Assembly: GCA_021373025.1 (NCBI GenBank)
Contig: JAJFTL010000022.1
Span: 216,298-280,297, forward strand
DNA length: 64,000 nucleotides
Source of the DNA: a bacterium
GTDB taxonomy: Bacteria; Caldisericota; Caldisericia; Cryosericales; Cryosericaceae
Reading direction: 5' to 3'
Positions 9,456-18,496 of this stretch are shown in pieces. The translations under genes and the position numbers were made by a program. The notes beneath the pieces are model-generated. The model did no database searches. It saw only the letters and a list, made by a program, of their open reading frames with translations, and was not told where the DNA came from. Positions within the stretch are counted from its first letter, which is position 1; the number at the start of each line of letters is the position of its first letter.

Positions 9456-10508
9456 CGACACGTTGAACCGGAAATGGGCGATTTCCTTGTTCTTTACGAC
9501 GTAGTTCTCTCCCTCTATCCTGAGGAGTCCCTTCTCCTTTGCAATTTTGAAGGAGTTGTCCGCCTTGCGGAAGTCATCCAGCGAAATCACCTCGGCAGCA
9601 ATAAAGCCGCGAGCAATATCGGTATGAATCTTGCCCGCTGCTTCCCGAGCCTGTGTACCGGCCTCGATGACCCATGCTTTGCACTCGTCTTCCCCAGCCG
9701 TGTAGAACGTGCGGAGTCTGAGCAGTTTATATGCTCTGCTGATGAAGGTGTCGATCGCCGATCCCGACAGGCCGAACTCTTGAAGAAACTCAGTTTGCTC
9801 ATTGGGGGGAAGCTCCGAGATTTCCCTTTCAAGCTTTGCATCGAGTACCATGACGGTAGCATCCACCTGGTCCGCCGTGGTGCTCAAGTCGGTTTCGAGA
9901 CGCTTCGCGGCAGCCTCGTCTGTCATAGTAATATTCATGACGTACATGACAGGCTTCAGCGTAATGAATGCATATGAGTTCAAAGCCTTCCTGTCTTCAT
10001 CTGCCAGCCCGAGGCTGCGCAAGGCCTTCCCCGCCGAGAGGCATGCTTGTGCGCTTGTGAGGAGTTCGCGCTCATGTTCGAGTGGTGGAGTCAACTTCTC
10101 CCTTTTCATGCGTTCCAGGCGATGCTCTACGATTTCCAGATCGACGAGGGCAAGGTCCAGTTCAAAGCTTTCGATACGAGAGATCAATTCCCCGGGCGAC
10201 GGTTTCAAGCTGAAGGCGTCGAATACCTCGACCAGAGCGTCTACATTCTTGACATCCTTCAGAAGCTCATTTCGCCGCGAGGCATGTTCCTGGCCCGAGG
10301 GTATACCTGGAACGTCAGCGAACTCCACACTGGCCGGTGTCGTCTTTTTCGGCTTGAACACACTGGCGAGAAAGTCGAGGTCTGCATCGGCAACGCTGAC
10401 TGCTGCGACGTTGGTTCTGGATTGTGACACTTGAGTGGTTCCCTTGGTCAGCGACTCGAAGAGCGTCGTCTTGCCGGTCTGCGGTGATCCGATTATTCCA
10501 ATCTTCAT
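9450..10508 (-). CDS. ychF: Redox-regulated ATPase YchF (Obg family)
   Basis: 352 residues, a P-loop NTPase of the TRAFAC class that prefers ATP and binds ribosomes, with links to stress response. Walker A is GSPQTGKT (7-14). The G3-like region is FADVPGI and the C-terminal TGS/DUF933 domain ends in the usual HFRFNV. The family consensus is GxPNVGKS, so the serine-to-glutamine and asparagine-to-threonine changes in the loop are mildly unusual. A GGAAGGAG ribosome site precedes the ATG. It appears to be a single-gene unit with its own promoter. Confidence 0.92.
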   Translation of the reverse strand: MKIGIIGSPQTGKTTLFESLTKGTTQVSQSRTNVAAVSVADADLDFLASVFKPKKTTPASVEFADVPGIPSGQEHASRRNELLKDVKNVDALVEVFDAFSLKPSPGELISRIESFELDLALVDLEIVEHRLERMKREKLTPPLEHERELLTSAQACLSAGKALRSLGLADEDRKALNSYAFITLKPVMYVMNITMTDEAAAKRLETDLSTTADQVDATVMVLDAKLEREISELPPNEQTEFLQEFGLSGSAIDTFISRAYKLLRLRTFYTAGEDECKAWVIEAGTQAREAAGKIHTDIARGFIAAEVISLDDFRKADNSFKIAKEKGLLRIEGENYVVKNKEIAHFRFNVSH

Positions 10509-10555
10509 TGGCAGCTCCTTCCCGATAGATCGTTCATGCTTAGGTGTTCTTCGTC

Positions 10556-10584
10556 ATTATACTTTTATCGAAGGCCTGTTACAA
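10556..10584 (-). promoter_or_regulatory. Predicted promoter for ychF
   Basis: On the minus strand TTGTAA (10584-10579) and a perfect TATAAT (10561-10556) with a 17-base spacer, 48 bases before the ychF start. The remaining 140 bases up to the next gene contain no feature I can name. Confidence 0.55.
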
Positions 10585-10724
10585 GGACGGCACTGAACAT
10601 TGTCTATGTAGGTGTGTAGTTGTGACGCTGCAGGAGATGCCTGGTGCAGGCTTGGTATAGGATCCATTTGAAGGATAGTTGAGGTAGACACTGCAATCTG
10701 TCGCCTCTGGAGACGAATGAGTAG

Positions 10725-11456
10725 ATGAAGATCAAGACGGTACGCGGTGCGTTGAATGCTGTGCAGCGCAAGGTAGTCGCCAGTGCCGGCGAGAAAGTGA
10801 CCTCCTCTGCCGGGTTGGATGACACCTATGGAGTACTTGCAACAGAGAAGGCATGGTACATAGTGCGTCTTCTAAGAAAGGATGACTATGTCGATTTTGG
10901 GGGGCTGTTCCCGGATCTGGCGAAACAGATCGGTTGGTCACAGGGAGTCAGGGTCACAAAGCAAGGCCTGTCAGACGCGATCAGCGCCACTCGCAAGCTT
11001 CCGGCCCGCGGTGCAATATCGAGCATCTTGGTGTTTGTCAGCGAAGATGGGCGATTCCTTGAGATTGGTCCTGCCACACTGATGGGTTTCTGTGAATACA
11101 TGGGATTGGGAACCGGGCGCAGCAGTGACTCATATGTGTTTCCGACGATCATCCTGAGCCCAGTTTTTGGCAGCAGGCGGACACCAGACGAACAGGCCGC
11201 TCTGCAGCGTGCTTCCCTGATTTCACAGGTCAACAGTGACGAAGCTGACGAGGAAACCCGCAAGGAGTACTTCGCGGAAGCCGTTGCTCAGCTGGGTCAA
11301 CTTGATCCCCAAGGGATACCCGATTCGCTTGTGCCCGCCGCATCCTTTGATCAATTTGATTTTTCGGGCGATGGAGCCACGCTGGCAGTGCTGGGTGAGA
11401 TCAGCCGAAGCCTGACCCGCATACGCGAGCTTTTGGAGAAGATCTCATCGAAGTAA
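10725..11456 (+). CDS. Hypothetical protein, unknown family, upstream of the 3D-domain gene
   Basis: 243 residues without signal peptide or membrane segment. I do not recognise the family. The N-terminal 80 residues are basic (MKIKTVRGALNAVQRKVV), the middle is a mixed alpha/beta segment, and the C-terminus is acidic and ends in a likely helix (LGEISRSLTRIRELLEKI). The ATG at 10725 is preceded by GGAG about 12 bases away, so the start is not certain. Codon usage and stop-to-start spacing (17 bases) suggest it is a real gene and the first of a plus-strand operon running at least to rsmA. No function is assigned. Confidence 0.65.
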   Translation: MKIKTVRGALNAVQRKVVASAGEKVTSSAGLDDTYGVLATEKAWYIVRLLRKDDYVDFGGLFPDLAKQIGWSQGVRVTKQGLSDAISATRKLPARGAISSILVFVSEDGRFLEIGPATLMGFCEYMGLGTGRSSDSYVFPTIILSPVFGSRRTPDEQAALQRASLISQVNSDEADEETRKEYFAEAVAQLGQLDPQGIPDSLVPAASFDQFDFSGDGATLAVLGEISRSLTRIRELLEKISSK

Positions 11457-11473
11457 AGTGGGAGCGCTCGGGC

Positions 11474-12286
11474 TTGGCAGCCCTGACAGCTGTTATTGTC
11501 ATAATGTGTGCTGGAGTCATGTCGGTGCGCCTTCCGGCGTATTCCGGGCGGCTGGTGCCAGGCACGATTGCCACGACGCAAGGCAATGCAATGAAAATGG
11601 CCGTTCAAGCGGGCATCGCCACTGGCCTGGAAGTGTCTGCGACCGTCACCCATACCAGTGAAATAGTCAAGCTGGTGACTGGACACGAGCGTCAGAGAGG
11701 TGCTCCACGTGGAGTTCTCTCCTACAGCGGTCAGCCTGCATTTGTCCAGGTTCGCGAACAATTGGTTTCAATTGTTGAGCGAATGCCGTATGAAATGCAA
11801 TATCGGCCTGAGCAGTCTTCAGTGAGAGGCAGAGTGGTTGTCTTGAGAACCGGAACAGGTGGAGTGCGGCAGCGTGTGTTTCGTCTGACCTACGAAGACG
11901 GCTCGCTGGTGTCGGTCGTACTGGTGTCTGACTTCCGTGTGGAACCGGCCGAACGTGACGTGATTGCTGTCGGTACATCCGTGTATCGTGGTGGAGCGAC
12001 CAAGGAGTTGTATGTGGAAGCTACGGCCTATACGCCGACAGTTCAGGAGACAGACAGCGATCCGTGGACGACTGCATCCGGAATGAAGTCTGGCCTGGGA
12101 GTGGTGGCTGTTGATCCGAGAGTCATTCCACTGGGCAGTAAGCTGTACGTAGAGGGGTACGGATATGCGATTGCGGGTGACACAGGTGGCGCTATCAGGG
12201 GCAACCGCATCGATGTCTTCTTCTACTCTCATGACGAGATGGTTACATGGGGAAGGCGTTGGGTGAGAGTGTTCGTCCTGCCATGA
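11474..12286 (+). CDS. Secreted G5- and 3D-domain protein (YabE/Rpf-like)
   Basis: 270 residues. A hydrophobic N-terminus (about 2-20) acts as signal anchor. A G5-like region follows at about 95-170. The C-terminal 3D domain holds the three conserved aspartates in GVVAVDPRVIPLGS, AGDTGG and NRIDVFF. The 3D domain is the catalytic fold of lytic transglycosylases such as MltA and resuscitation-promoting-type proteins, so a role in wall remodelling is likely. A TTG start is used with GGGAG upstream; the frame is open further up. Placement just before rsmA mirrors the yabE-ksgA neighbourhood of Firmicutes. Confidence 0.82.
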   Translation: MAALTAVIVIMCAGVMSVRLPAYSGRLVPGTIATTQGNAMKMAVQAGIATGLEVSATVTHTSEIVKLVTGHERQRGAPRGVLSYSGQPAFVQVREQLVSIVERMPYEMQYRPEQSSVRGRVVVLRTGTGGVRQRVFRLTYEDGSLVSVVLVSDFRVEPAERDVIAVGTSVYRGGATKELYVEATAYTPTVQETDSDPWTTASGMKSGLGVVAVDPRVIPLGSKLYVEGYGYAIAGDTGGAIRGNRIDVFFYSHDEMVTWGRRWVRVFVLP

Positions 12287-12302
12287 GATCGGCAGCAGCG
12301 GC

Positions 12303-13148
12303 ATGAAGGCACTTGCCCCTACGCAGCTCCGGGATGTGCTTGGTCGCACCGGGATCGTGTTGTCAAAGCGATTTGGGCAAAACTTCCTGGTAGACAGAAA
12401 TGCACTTGCATCAATGGCTTCGCTGTTTCCATCAGGCAAGGATGTTGTGTTCGTAGAGATAGGCGCGGGAGCTCTTGCACTGACGGGCATCCTCGCCGAG
12501 CGAGGCAAGCGCGTGGTTTCGTTCGAAATCGACGAGCGCTTTCGCAGGGTCCATGAGGAGCTGCTTGACGGTGATCCCCTGAGGACGCGCATCGATCTGA
12601 GATATGAAGATGCGTTTGACGCTGACTGGTGCGCACTGCGAGGCGACGGGGAAGCCCTTGTGCTCGTAGGGAATCTGCCATATCTCCGATCATCGGAGAC
12701 TGTTCTCAAGCTCACTCGAAGCGCTTGTATCGAGTATGCCGTTCTGCTCTTTCAGCGTGAATTTGCGACGCGCCTTGTCGCGGAGTCCGGGAACCGCGAT
12801 TATGGCTCGCTTTCAGTCGTGGCACAGACATTTTTCACCGTGCGTCGGCTCCTCGACCTCCCACCAGATGTTTTTTTTCCTCGTCCTGAAGTTTCTTCGA
12901 CTCTATTGGCGTTCTCAAGGCAGCCAGGCGTTCTTGAAGATGGTGAAGTGGTTCCGTTCATGAGGTTCGTGCAGCAGGCGTTCATGCATCGGCGCAAAAA
13001 GTTGGCTGATCTGTTCCGGCGTCTGGGGGTTCCCTTAACGGGAGCATTCGCTGACACGTCACAGCTTCGTCCTGAGGCGCTGACCGCTATGGAGTTCATT
13101 GATCTCTACCGGGCAGTGTCCCGGACTATCGCACGAGGAGCGTCATGA
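12303..13148 (+). CDS. rsmA: 16S rRNA dimethyladenosine transferase RsmA (KsgA)
   Basis: 281 residues. Dimethylates two adjacent adenines near the 3' end of 16S rRNA using SAM. Visible are the N-terminal SKRFGQNFL, the SAM loop VEIGAGALALT and the catalytic NLPY motif. The family usually reads GxGxGxLT in the SAM loop; here it is GAGALALT, a small deviation. It begins 16 bases after the 3D-domain gene. The gcv promoter follows directly downstream. Confidence 0.95.
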   Translation: MKALAPTQLRDVLGRTGIVLSKRFGQNFLVDRNALASMASLFPSGKDVVFVEIGAGALALTGILAERGKRVVSFEIDERFRRVHEELLDGDPLRTRIDLRYEDAFDADWCALRGDGEALVLVGNLPYLRSSETVLKLTRSACIEYAVLLFQREFATRLVAESGNRDYGSLSVVAQTFFTVRRLLDLPPDVFFPRPEVSSTLLAFSRQPGVLEDGEVVPFMRFVQQAFMHRRKKLADLFRRLGVPLTGAFADTSQLRPEALTAMEFIDLYRAVSRTIARGAS

Positions 13149-13161
13149 GCAATGCCGGTAA

Positions 13162-13189
13162 TTGTCTTTTTGACCCGCTGAGATAGAAT
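13162..13189 (+). promoter_or_regulatory. Predicted promoter for the gcvH-gcvPA-gcvPB operon
   Basis: TTGTCT (13162-13167) and TAGAAT (13184-13189) with a 16-base spacer, 41 bases before the gcvH start. The leader is too short for a glycine riboswitch. Confidence 0.5.
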
Positions 13190-13230
13190 ATCGTGGTTCA
13201 GCAGTTCATTCTGATGTGGAGGTAGCGGTG

Positions 13231-13611
13231 ATGAAGATTCAAGAAGACGCACGGTATGCCAAGTCTGATGAGTGGGCACGAGCTGAGGGCGGAGTGGCAA
13301 CGGTTGGCGTGTCTGACTATGCGCAGCAAAAGCTTGGGGACGTCGTGTTTGTCGGTGAGATTTCTGTGGGAGCCACAGTGAAGGCCGGCGAAATCTTGAC
13401 CTCGGTGGAGTCTGTGAAGGCTGCTTCAGATATTTATAGCCCGGTGTCGGGCAAGGTTGTTGCAGTAAACCACGAAGTAATTGCGAAGCCTGAACTGATC
13501 AATGCAGATCCCTATGGAGCGGGCTGGCTGGCGAAGATTGAACTTTCAGCTCCGGAGGAATTGAATACCTTGATGAGTGCGCCCGACTATGCAGAGTATC
13601 GCAAAGAATAG
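13231..13611 (+). CDS. gcvH: Glycine cleavage system H protein (lipoyl carrier)
   Basis: 126 residues. Carries the aminomethyl group of glycine on a lipoyl arm between the P, T and L proteins. The lipoylation lysine is K63 in SVESVKAASD, the canonical context. The ATG at 13231 has GGAGG 8 bases upstream. The start of gcvPA overlaps its 3' end. Neither gcvT nor a lipoamide dehydrogenase gene is in the window. Confidence 0.95.
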   Translation: MKIQEDARYAKSDEWARAEGGVATVGVSDYAQQKLGDVVFVGEISVGATVKAGEILTSVESVKAASDIYSPVSGKVVAVNHEVIAKPELINADPYGAGWLAKIELSAPEELNTLMSAPDYAEYRKE

Positions 13612-14962
13612 GTTCTCGTTTATTCCAGCAACGGCCGAAGATCAGCAGGCGATGCTTGAAAAGATCGGCCTGGACTTTGATGAGATTGTCGGATGCCTTG
13701 CTGGCAATGCGTGCGTGGAAGGAGGTCTTCGCCTTCCTGACGGGTTGACTGAAGACCAGATCCTTGAGAAGTGGGATGCGCTCATGTCCCGGAATTCCGC
13801 TGCCAAGAAGGCATCCCTGCTGGGCGCGGGTGCATATATGCACTTCATCCCGGCAGTTGTGCCACATCTTGCATCTCTGCCTGGTTTTGTCACGGCCTAT
13901 ACGCCCTACCAGCCTGAGATCAGCCAGGGTACCCTGCAGGGGCTCTTCGAATTTCAGTCATTTATCGTAGAGTTGACGGACATGGAGCTGGCCAACTGTT
14001 CGATGTATGACGGTGCGTCATCGACCGCTGAGGCGCTCCTGATGGCACATCGGGTCAAGCAGGTCGATCGTGTTTTTGTGGCGGCTTCCGTGAACCCGTC
14101 ATATCTTGCGACGGTCCAGACATATCTGCGGCCGCACGGCATTGTCCTGGAAACCATCGAGCGCGACGAGAACGGGCAGGTCTCCATGAAGGACCTTGAG
14201 TCCAAGTTGTCTGCTTCGGCTTGCAGTGCGGTGCTGGTCCAGAGTCCCAACTACTTTGGGGTCATCGAGAATCTTGGTGCGATTGGGAGCGTGGTACACG
14301 CGCACGGTGCACTTTTTGTGGAGTCGTTTACGGAGGCTATGGCGCTCGGGCTTTTGAAGTATGGCCTTGGTACTGGGGCGGACATCGTTACAGGCGAGGG
14401 ACAGTCGCTTGGTCTTCCAATGTCATTTGGTGGTCCACATCTTGGCATCTTCGCGACTCGCAAGGAATTCAGCCGCCAATTTCCTGGACGCATCGTCGGC
14501 GAGTCGATCGATACGCAGGGGCGCACGGCCTTTGTCATGACACTGAGAGCCCGTGAACAGGACATCCGCCGGGAGAAGGCAACGTCAAACATCTGCTCGA
14601 ATCATGCACTCAATGCAATGACAGCTGCTATCTATCTTGGCAGTGTGGGGCCATCGGGACTGAGGGCGCTCGCTTGTGAGAGTGCTGCGAAGTTGGACAA
14701 ACTTGTCCACGGACTTGAAGCCACTGGTCGTTTCGTGCGCGTTTTCAAGGAAGCTCCGGTGTTCGACGAAGTCGTCCTGGCCAGCTCCATTTCTCCCGAA
14801 GATCTGCGTTCCCGTTTGGCTGGCATCCCAGTGTTTCCACCACTGGCACTTCCTGGTGGTAGTACCCCGGAGGTTGCAGGCATGCCATATGCCTATCTGA
14901 TGTGTGCAACTGAGCTGCTCAAGGACAGTCTCCTTGAACAAGTGGTCAGAGCGTTGAGCTGA
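13589..14962 (+). CDS. gcvPA: Glycine dehydrogenase (decarboxylating) subunit 1
   Basis: 457 residues. The N-terminal half of the P protein in organisms with a split glycine decarboxylase; it supplies structural and active-site residues to the PLP-bearing partner. Typical features include YTPYQPEISQGTLQ, the DGASSTAEA segment and a C-terminal domain. The family starts shortly before the phrase RFSFIPATAEDQQAM. The ATG at 13589 fits, although an in-frame GTG at 13577 is also possible; both lie inside gcvH and neither has a strong ribosome site, so coupling to gcvH translation is likely. Confidence 0.94.
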   Translation: MQSIAKNRFSFIPATAEDQQAMLEKIGLDFDEIVGCLAGNACVEGGLRLPDGLTEDQILEKWDALMSRNSAAKKASLLGAGAYMHFIPAVVPHLASLPGFVTAYTPYQPEISQGTLQGLFEFQSFIVELTDMELANCSMYDGASSTAEALLMAHRVKQVDRVFVAASVNPSYLATVQTYLRPHGIVLETIERDENGQVSMKDLESKLSASACSAVLVQSPNYFGVIENLGAIGSVVHAHGALFVESFTEAMALGLLKYGLGTGADIVTGEGQSLGLPMSFGGPHLGIFATRKEFSRQFPGRIVGESIDTQGRTAFVMTLRAREQDIRREKATSNICSNHALNAMTAAIYLGSVGPSGLRALACESAAKLDKLVHGLEATGRFVRVFKEAPVFDEVVLASSISPEDLRSRLAGIPVFPPLALPGGSTPEVAGMPYAYLMCATELLKDSLLEQVVRALS

Positions 14963-14971
14963 GGTGGCAAG

Positions 14972-16423
14972 ATGACACTATATGAGAAGAGTGTTGCAGG
15001 CCGGTCTGCCTTTTCATTTGGATTTGAGGAAGATCTTGCGGGTGTCGAGGAGCGCGTTCCAGAATATGCTCAGGCTCCGATGAAACAGTTGCCGCAGGTG
15101 AGTGAGCTGGACTTGGTACGGCACTTTACCAGTCTTGCCTCGAAGAACTATGGTGTGGACACGGGTTTCTATCCCCTGGGTTCATGCACGATGAAGTACA
15201 ATCCCAAGATCAATGAGCGCATGGCGGCTGATCCACGTCTTACGGGTCGCCACCCGCTGGATAGTGCGGCAGATAACCAGGGTATTCTACAGATGGAATT
15301 CGAGCTCAAAGAGTCGCTGCAAGAGATCACGGGGATGGACGATTTTACGTTGCAGCCTGCATGCGGGGCCCATGGCGAACTCACCGGCATGCTCATCATT
15401 CACGCGTATATGCAGGACCATGACCCCAAGCGCACGAAGGTGCTGATTCCTGATTCAGCGCATGGAACGAATCCTGCTTCAGCCACAATGGCCGGATTCC
15501 AGACCGTGACCATTCCTTCCAACGAGCGAGGCAGTGTTGACATGGACGCCTTGGACAAACTCATGGATGATACGGTGGCAGGGATCATGCTGACCAACCC
15601 GAACACGGTGGGGTTATTTGAAGAGAACAGCACTCAGATTGCAGAACTGGTGCATGCCCGAGGGGGGCTTCTGTACTATGATGGAGCCAACCTGAATGCT
15701 CTGATGGGACTCGTGCGCCCCGGCGATCTTGGGTTCGACGTCGTCCATTTGAACCTTCACAAGACATTCTCAACGCCGCATGGCGGTGGAGGACCGGGGG
15801 CTGCTCCTGTCGGCGTCAAGAAGTTTCTGGCTGATTACTTGCCAACTCCCGTTGTCGTCTACCGAGACGGAGCGTACGTTCTTGATAGCGATAGGCCCCA
15901 CACGATTGGGCGCATGTCGGCATTTTATGGCAATACCGCCGTACTTGCCCGCGCCTATGTCTACATCCAGATGATGGGCAGAGACGGGCTTCTTGCTGCG
16001 AGCCATGCCGCGGTCATCAATGCCAACTATGTCAAGGCACTCTTGAGTCCGTATTATCCGCCGGCATATGACAGGCCCGTTATGCACGAAACAGTGCTAA
16101 GTGCCAAAGGATATGACAAGTATGGGGTCACCCTGCTCGACATCGCAAAGCGACTCATGGACTACGGATTCCATCCGCCGACCATCTACTTTCCGCATTT
16201 CCCTCCCTATGCTGAGGAAGTCATGATGGTGGAGCCGACCGAAAGTGAGAGCAAGGAAACAATGGATGCCTTCTGTGACGCTCTGATAAAGATCAGCCGG
16301 GAAGCGAAAGAGAATCCTGAGCTCCTGTTGTCGGCCCCACACAACACCGTGGTGACACGAGTAAATGAAACCTATGCGGCCCGTCACCTGGTCACGAGTC
16401 ATCGTGACAAGCAGGGAACCTGA
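14972..16423 (+). CDS. gcvPB: Glycine dehydrogenase (decarboxylating) subunit 2
   Basis: 483 residues. The PLP-bearing half of the split P protein; it decarboxylates glycine and passes the aminomethyl group to GcvH. The PLP lysine is K264 in [17 protein letters not shown], with the glycine-rich loop following. It starts 9 bases after gcvPA with AGGTGG as ribosome site. Together with gcvH this gives a complete P/H pair; with a T protein elsewhere it could run as glycine oxidation or as a reductive glycine route. Confidence 0.96.
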   Translation: MTLYEKSVAGRSAFSFGFEEDLAGVEERVPEYAQAPMKQLPQVSELDLVRHFTSLASKNYGVDTGFYPLGSCTMKYNPKINERMAADPRLTGRHPLDSAADNQGILQMEFELKESLQEITGMDDFTLQPACGAHGELTGMLIIHAYMQDHDPKRTKVLIPDSAHGTNPASATMAGFQTVTIPSNERGSVDMDALDKLMDDTVAGIMLTNPNTVGLFEENSTQIAELVHARGGLLYYDGANLNALMGLVRPGDLGFDVVHLNLHKTFSTPHGGGGPGAAPVGVKKFLADYLPTPVVVYRDGAYVLDSDRPHTIGRMSAFYGNTAVLARAYVYIQMMGRDGLLAASHAAVINANYVKALLSPYYPPAYDRPVMHETVLSAKGYDKYGVTLLDIAKRLMDYGFHPPTIYFPHFPPYAEEVMMVEPTESESKETMDAFCDALIKISREAKENPELLLSAPHNTVVTRVNETYAARHLVTSHRDKQGT

Positions 16424-16427
16424 CTAC

Positions 16428-18083
16428 GTGCTGAATCTACGTGAAACAATAGACCGACAGGTCAACATTGCGCTCAGGGACCTCCTTGCTCCTGAGGAGG
16501 TCCCTCTTGCCGTCTGCTCATTGGCGCGTCCAGGGTTTCTTGACTATACCCTGTCCCTACCGATGAAGGTAGCCAGGACTCGCCACCAGGCTCCGCTGGC
16601 CATCGCGCAGCAACTCCAGCCTGCTCTTGCCGGTATGCCTGTTGCAGGGTTGGTCGAGGCGGTTGCTCCGGGCTACATCAACATCCGGCTTGCAGATGGA
16701 TTCGTCGCGGAACAGCTGAGCCTGATTCTCGCTTCATCTCCACAGACCCTACTGTGCAGGGAAGCGAACGGCCAGAGGATCCAGGTCGAGTTCGTAAGCG
16801 CCAATCCTACGGGGCCTCTGCACGTTGGGAACGGTCGTGGAGCTGCTCTTGGATCCGTGCTGGCGACACTGCTGGAGACGCAGGGCTATGATGTGGGACG
16901 CGAGTACTACGTCAATGACTATGGCTCGAAAATGCGGCTCTTCACCGAGTCGATCGCTCATGAGCTCTTTCAAATGATGGGACTTGAGTTCCCGATGCCG
17001 GACGATGGGTATCGTGGGTCATACATCCCCGAGCTTGCACGCGAGATCTTTGCCCGGAAGGGAGCAGAGTTGAGATCCGTCCCGGACGCAGAGCGCTTGT
17101 CGATCATAGAACGTGAGGGCAGGGAACTGGTGCTGACTGGTATTCGGCAGTCACTTGAAGAGATGGGTGTCTCATTCGATACCTGGTTCTCTGAGAGGTA
17201 CCTTGTCGAGAACGGATGGAACGACAGGGTTCTTGAGCAGTTTCGGGCGAGGGGCGTTGTCTACGACCGGGACGGTGCGGTCTGGCTTCGTTCCACTGAC
17301 TTTGGCGATGACAAGGATCGCGTCCTGGTGCGCCGCGATGGGGAACCGACCTATACACTTACTGATGCTGCATACCACTTCAACAAGTTTGAGCGCGGGT
17401 ATGCGAAGAGCATCGACGTTTTCGGCGCAGACCACATCGGGCATATCGTTCCCATGCAGGCGTTGATGAAGAGCCTTGGACTTCCCGAAGACTTCCTCGA
17501 GATTATCATCTATCAGATCGTTCACTTTCTGCGTGGTGGCCAGCATGTTGTTCTCTCCAAACAGACGGGCGAGATCATTGAGCTGGCAGACTTGGTGCGC
17601 GAGGTTGGCAAGGACCAGGCGCGTGTCTTCTTCCTGCTTTCGTCGGCAGATTCCGAGCTTGAGTTTGACTTGGAAACCGCGAAGGAGAATTCGCTGGACA
17701 ACCCGGCATATTATCTCAAATACACGCATGCAAGACTTGCGAGTGTCATGCGACAGGCAAGGGGAATCGGTGGTTCCATTCCGGCAGAGGCGCGCGATTG
17801 CGATGTGTCACAGCTTACAACCCCTGAAGATCGTGAACTGCTGAAGTGTCTGCTCAAAGCGCAGGATGAAGTGGATGATGCGGCACGCACAAGACAGCCT
17901 CATCGGATACTCTACCTCGCCAGTGAGCTTGCCAAATCTGTGAATACGTTCTACCAGAAAGAGAAGGTCATCCAGGAAGACACTGCGCTGGCGCAGGCGC
18001 GCATGGTGCTCATTGTTACTGCGCAGCGTCTGTTGCAGGCATATGCGTACATTCTGGGCATCGACCTGCCCGAAGCCATGTAG
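16428..18083 (+). CDS. argS: Arginyl-tRNA synthetase
   Basis: 551 residues, class I aminoacyl-tRNA synthetase. The N-terminal Add-1 domain is followed by the HIGH-type signature in NPTGPLHVGNGRGAALG. A canonical KMSKS is lacking; VVLSKQTGE occupies its place, as in many ArgRS. The C-terminal DALR anticodon-binding domain ends near the stop. I chose the GTG at 16428, which lies 4 bases after the gcvPB stop and has AGGGAA 9 bases upstream, over longer in-frame starts inside gcvPB. Confidence 0.95.
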   Translation: MLNLRETIDRQVNIALRDLLAPEEVPLAVCSLARPGFLDYTLSLPMKVARTRHQAPLAIAQQLQPALAGMPVAGLVEAVAPGYINIRLADGFVAEQLSLILASSPQTLLCREANGQRIQVEFVSANPTGPLHVGNGRGAALGSVLATLLETQGYDVGREYYVNDYGSKMRLFTESIAHELFQMMGLEFPMPDDGYRGSYIPELAREIFARKGAELRSVPDAERLSIIEREGRELVLTGIRQSLEEMGVSFDTWFSERYLVENGWNDRVLEQFRARGVVYDRDGAVWLRSTDFGDDKDRVLVRRDGEPTYTLTDAAYHFNKFERGYAKSIDVFGADHIGHIVPMQALMKSLGLPEDFLEIIIYQIVHFLRGGQHVVLSKQTGEIIELADLVREVGKDQARVFFLLSSADSELEFDLETAKENSLDNPAYYLKYTHARLASVMRQARGIGGSIPAEARDCDVSQLTTPEDRELLKCLLKAQDEVDDAARTRQPHRILYLASELAKSVNTFYQKEKVIQEDTALAQARMVLIVTAQRLLQAYAYILGIDLPEAM

Positions 18084-18127
18084 GCGACGGTCAGGAATCA
18101 GCGATTTAAAAGCGAAATGAGGATATC

Positions 18128-18496
18128 ATGAAAAACATACGAAGGTTGCGGCTTGAGTCATTCATAAGACGCAGCGTCGAGAGCAAGCTGGTGCTGATGG
18201 ACGATCCTGAACTGCGACTCTTGACTGTGACACGCATTGAGCTCTCCAATGACTCTCGGCTTGCCAAGGTATACGTCTCAAGCCTCTCTGGCGATGAAAG
18301 CCATCAGGAAGCGCTCATGGCCGCGCTCTCGAGAGCGTCGGGCAGGTTTCAGCAAACGCTGGCGAGTGATGTGTCGATGCGGTTTACCCCACTGCTGTCT
18401 TTCCACTTCGACCAGGGTTTTGTGAAGGGCACACAGGTGGTAGAGTTGCTGACCCAGCTGGAGAAGGACGAAAAGAAGCACGACTCGGCTCTATGA
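18128..18496 (+). CDS. rbfA: Ribosome-binding factor A
   Basis: 122 residues. A KH-fold protein that binds 30S subunits during maturation. The N-terminal helix with basic residues, the central strand ELRLLTVTRIELSNDSRLAKVYVS and the ending FTPLLSFHFDQG match the family. It overlaps the next gene by four bases (ATGA). RbfA next to an NrnA-type DHH protein is a common arrangement in bacteria, usually with nusA, infB and truB, which are not here. Confidence 0.88.
   Translation: MKNIRRLRLESFIRRSVESKLVLMDDPELRLLTVTRIELSNDSRLAKVYVSSLSGDESHQEALMAALSRASGRFQQTLASDVSMRFTPLLSFHFDQGFVKGTQVVELLTQLEKDEKKHDSAL

Noticed and set aside
13149..13230. Glycine riboswitch before gcvH
   Set aside because: The leader is about 35 bases and lacks the aptamer core.
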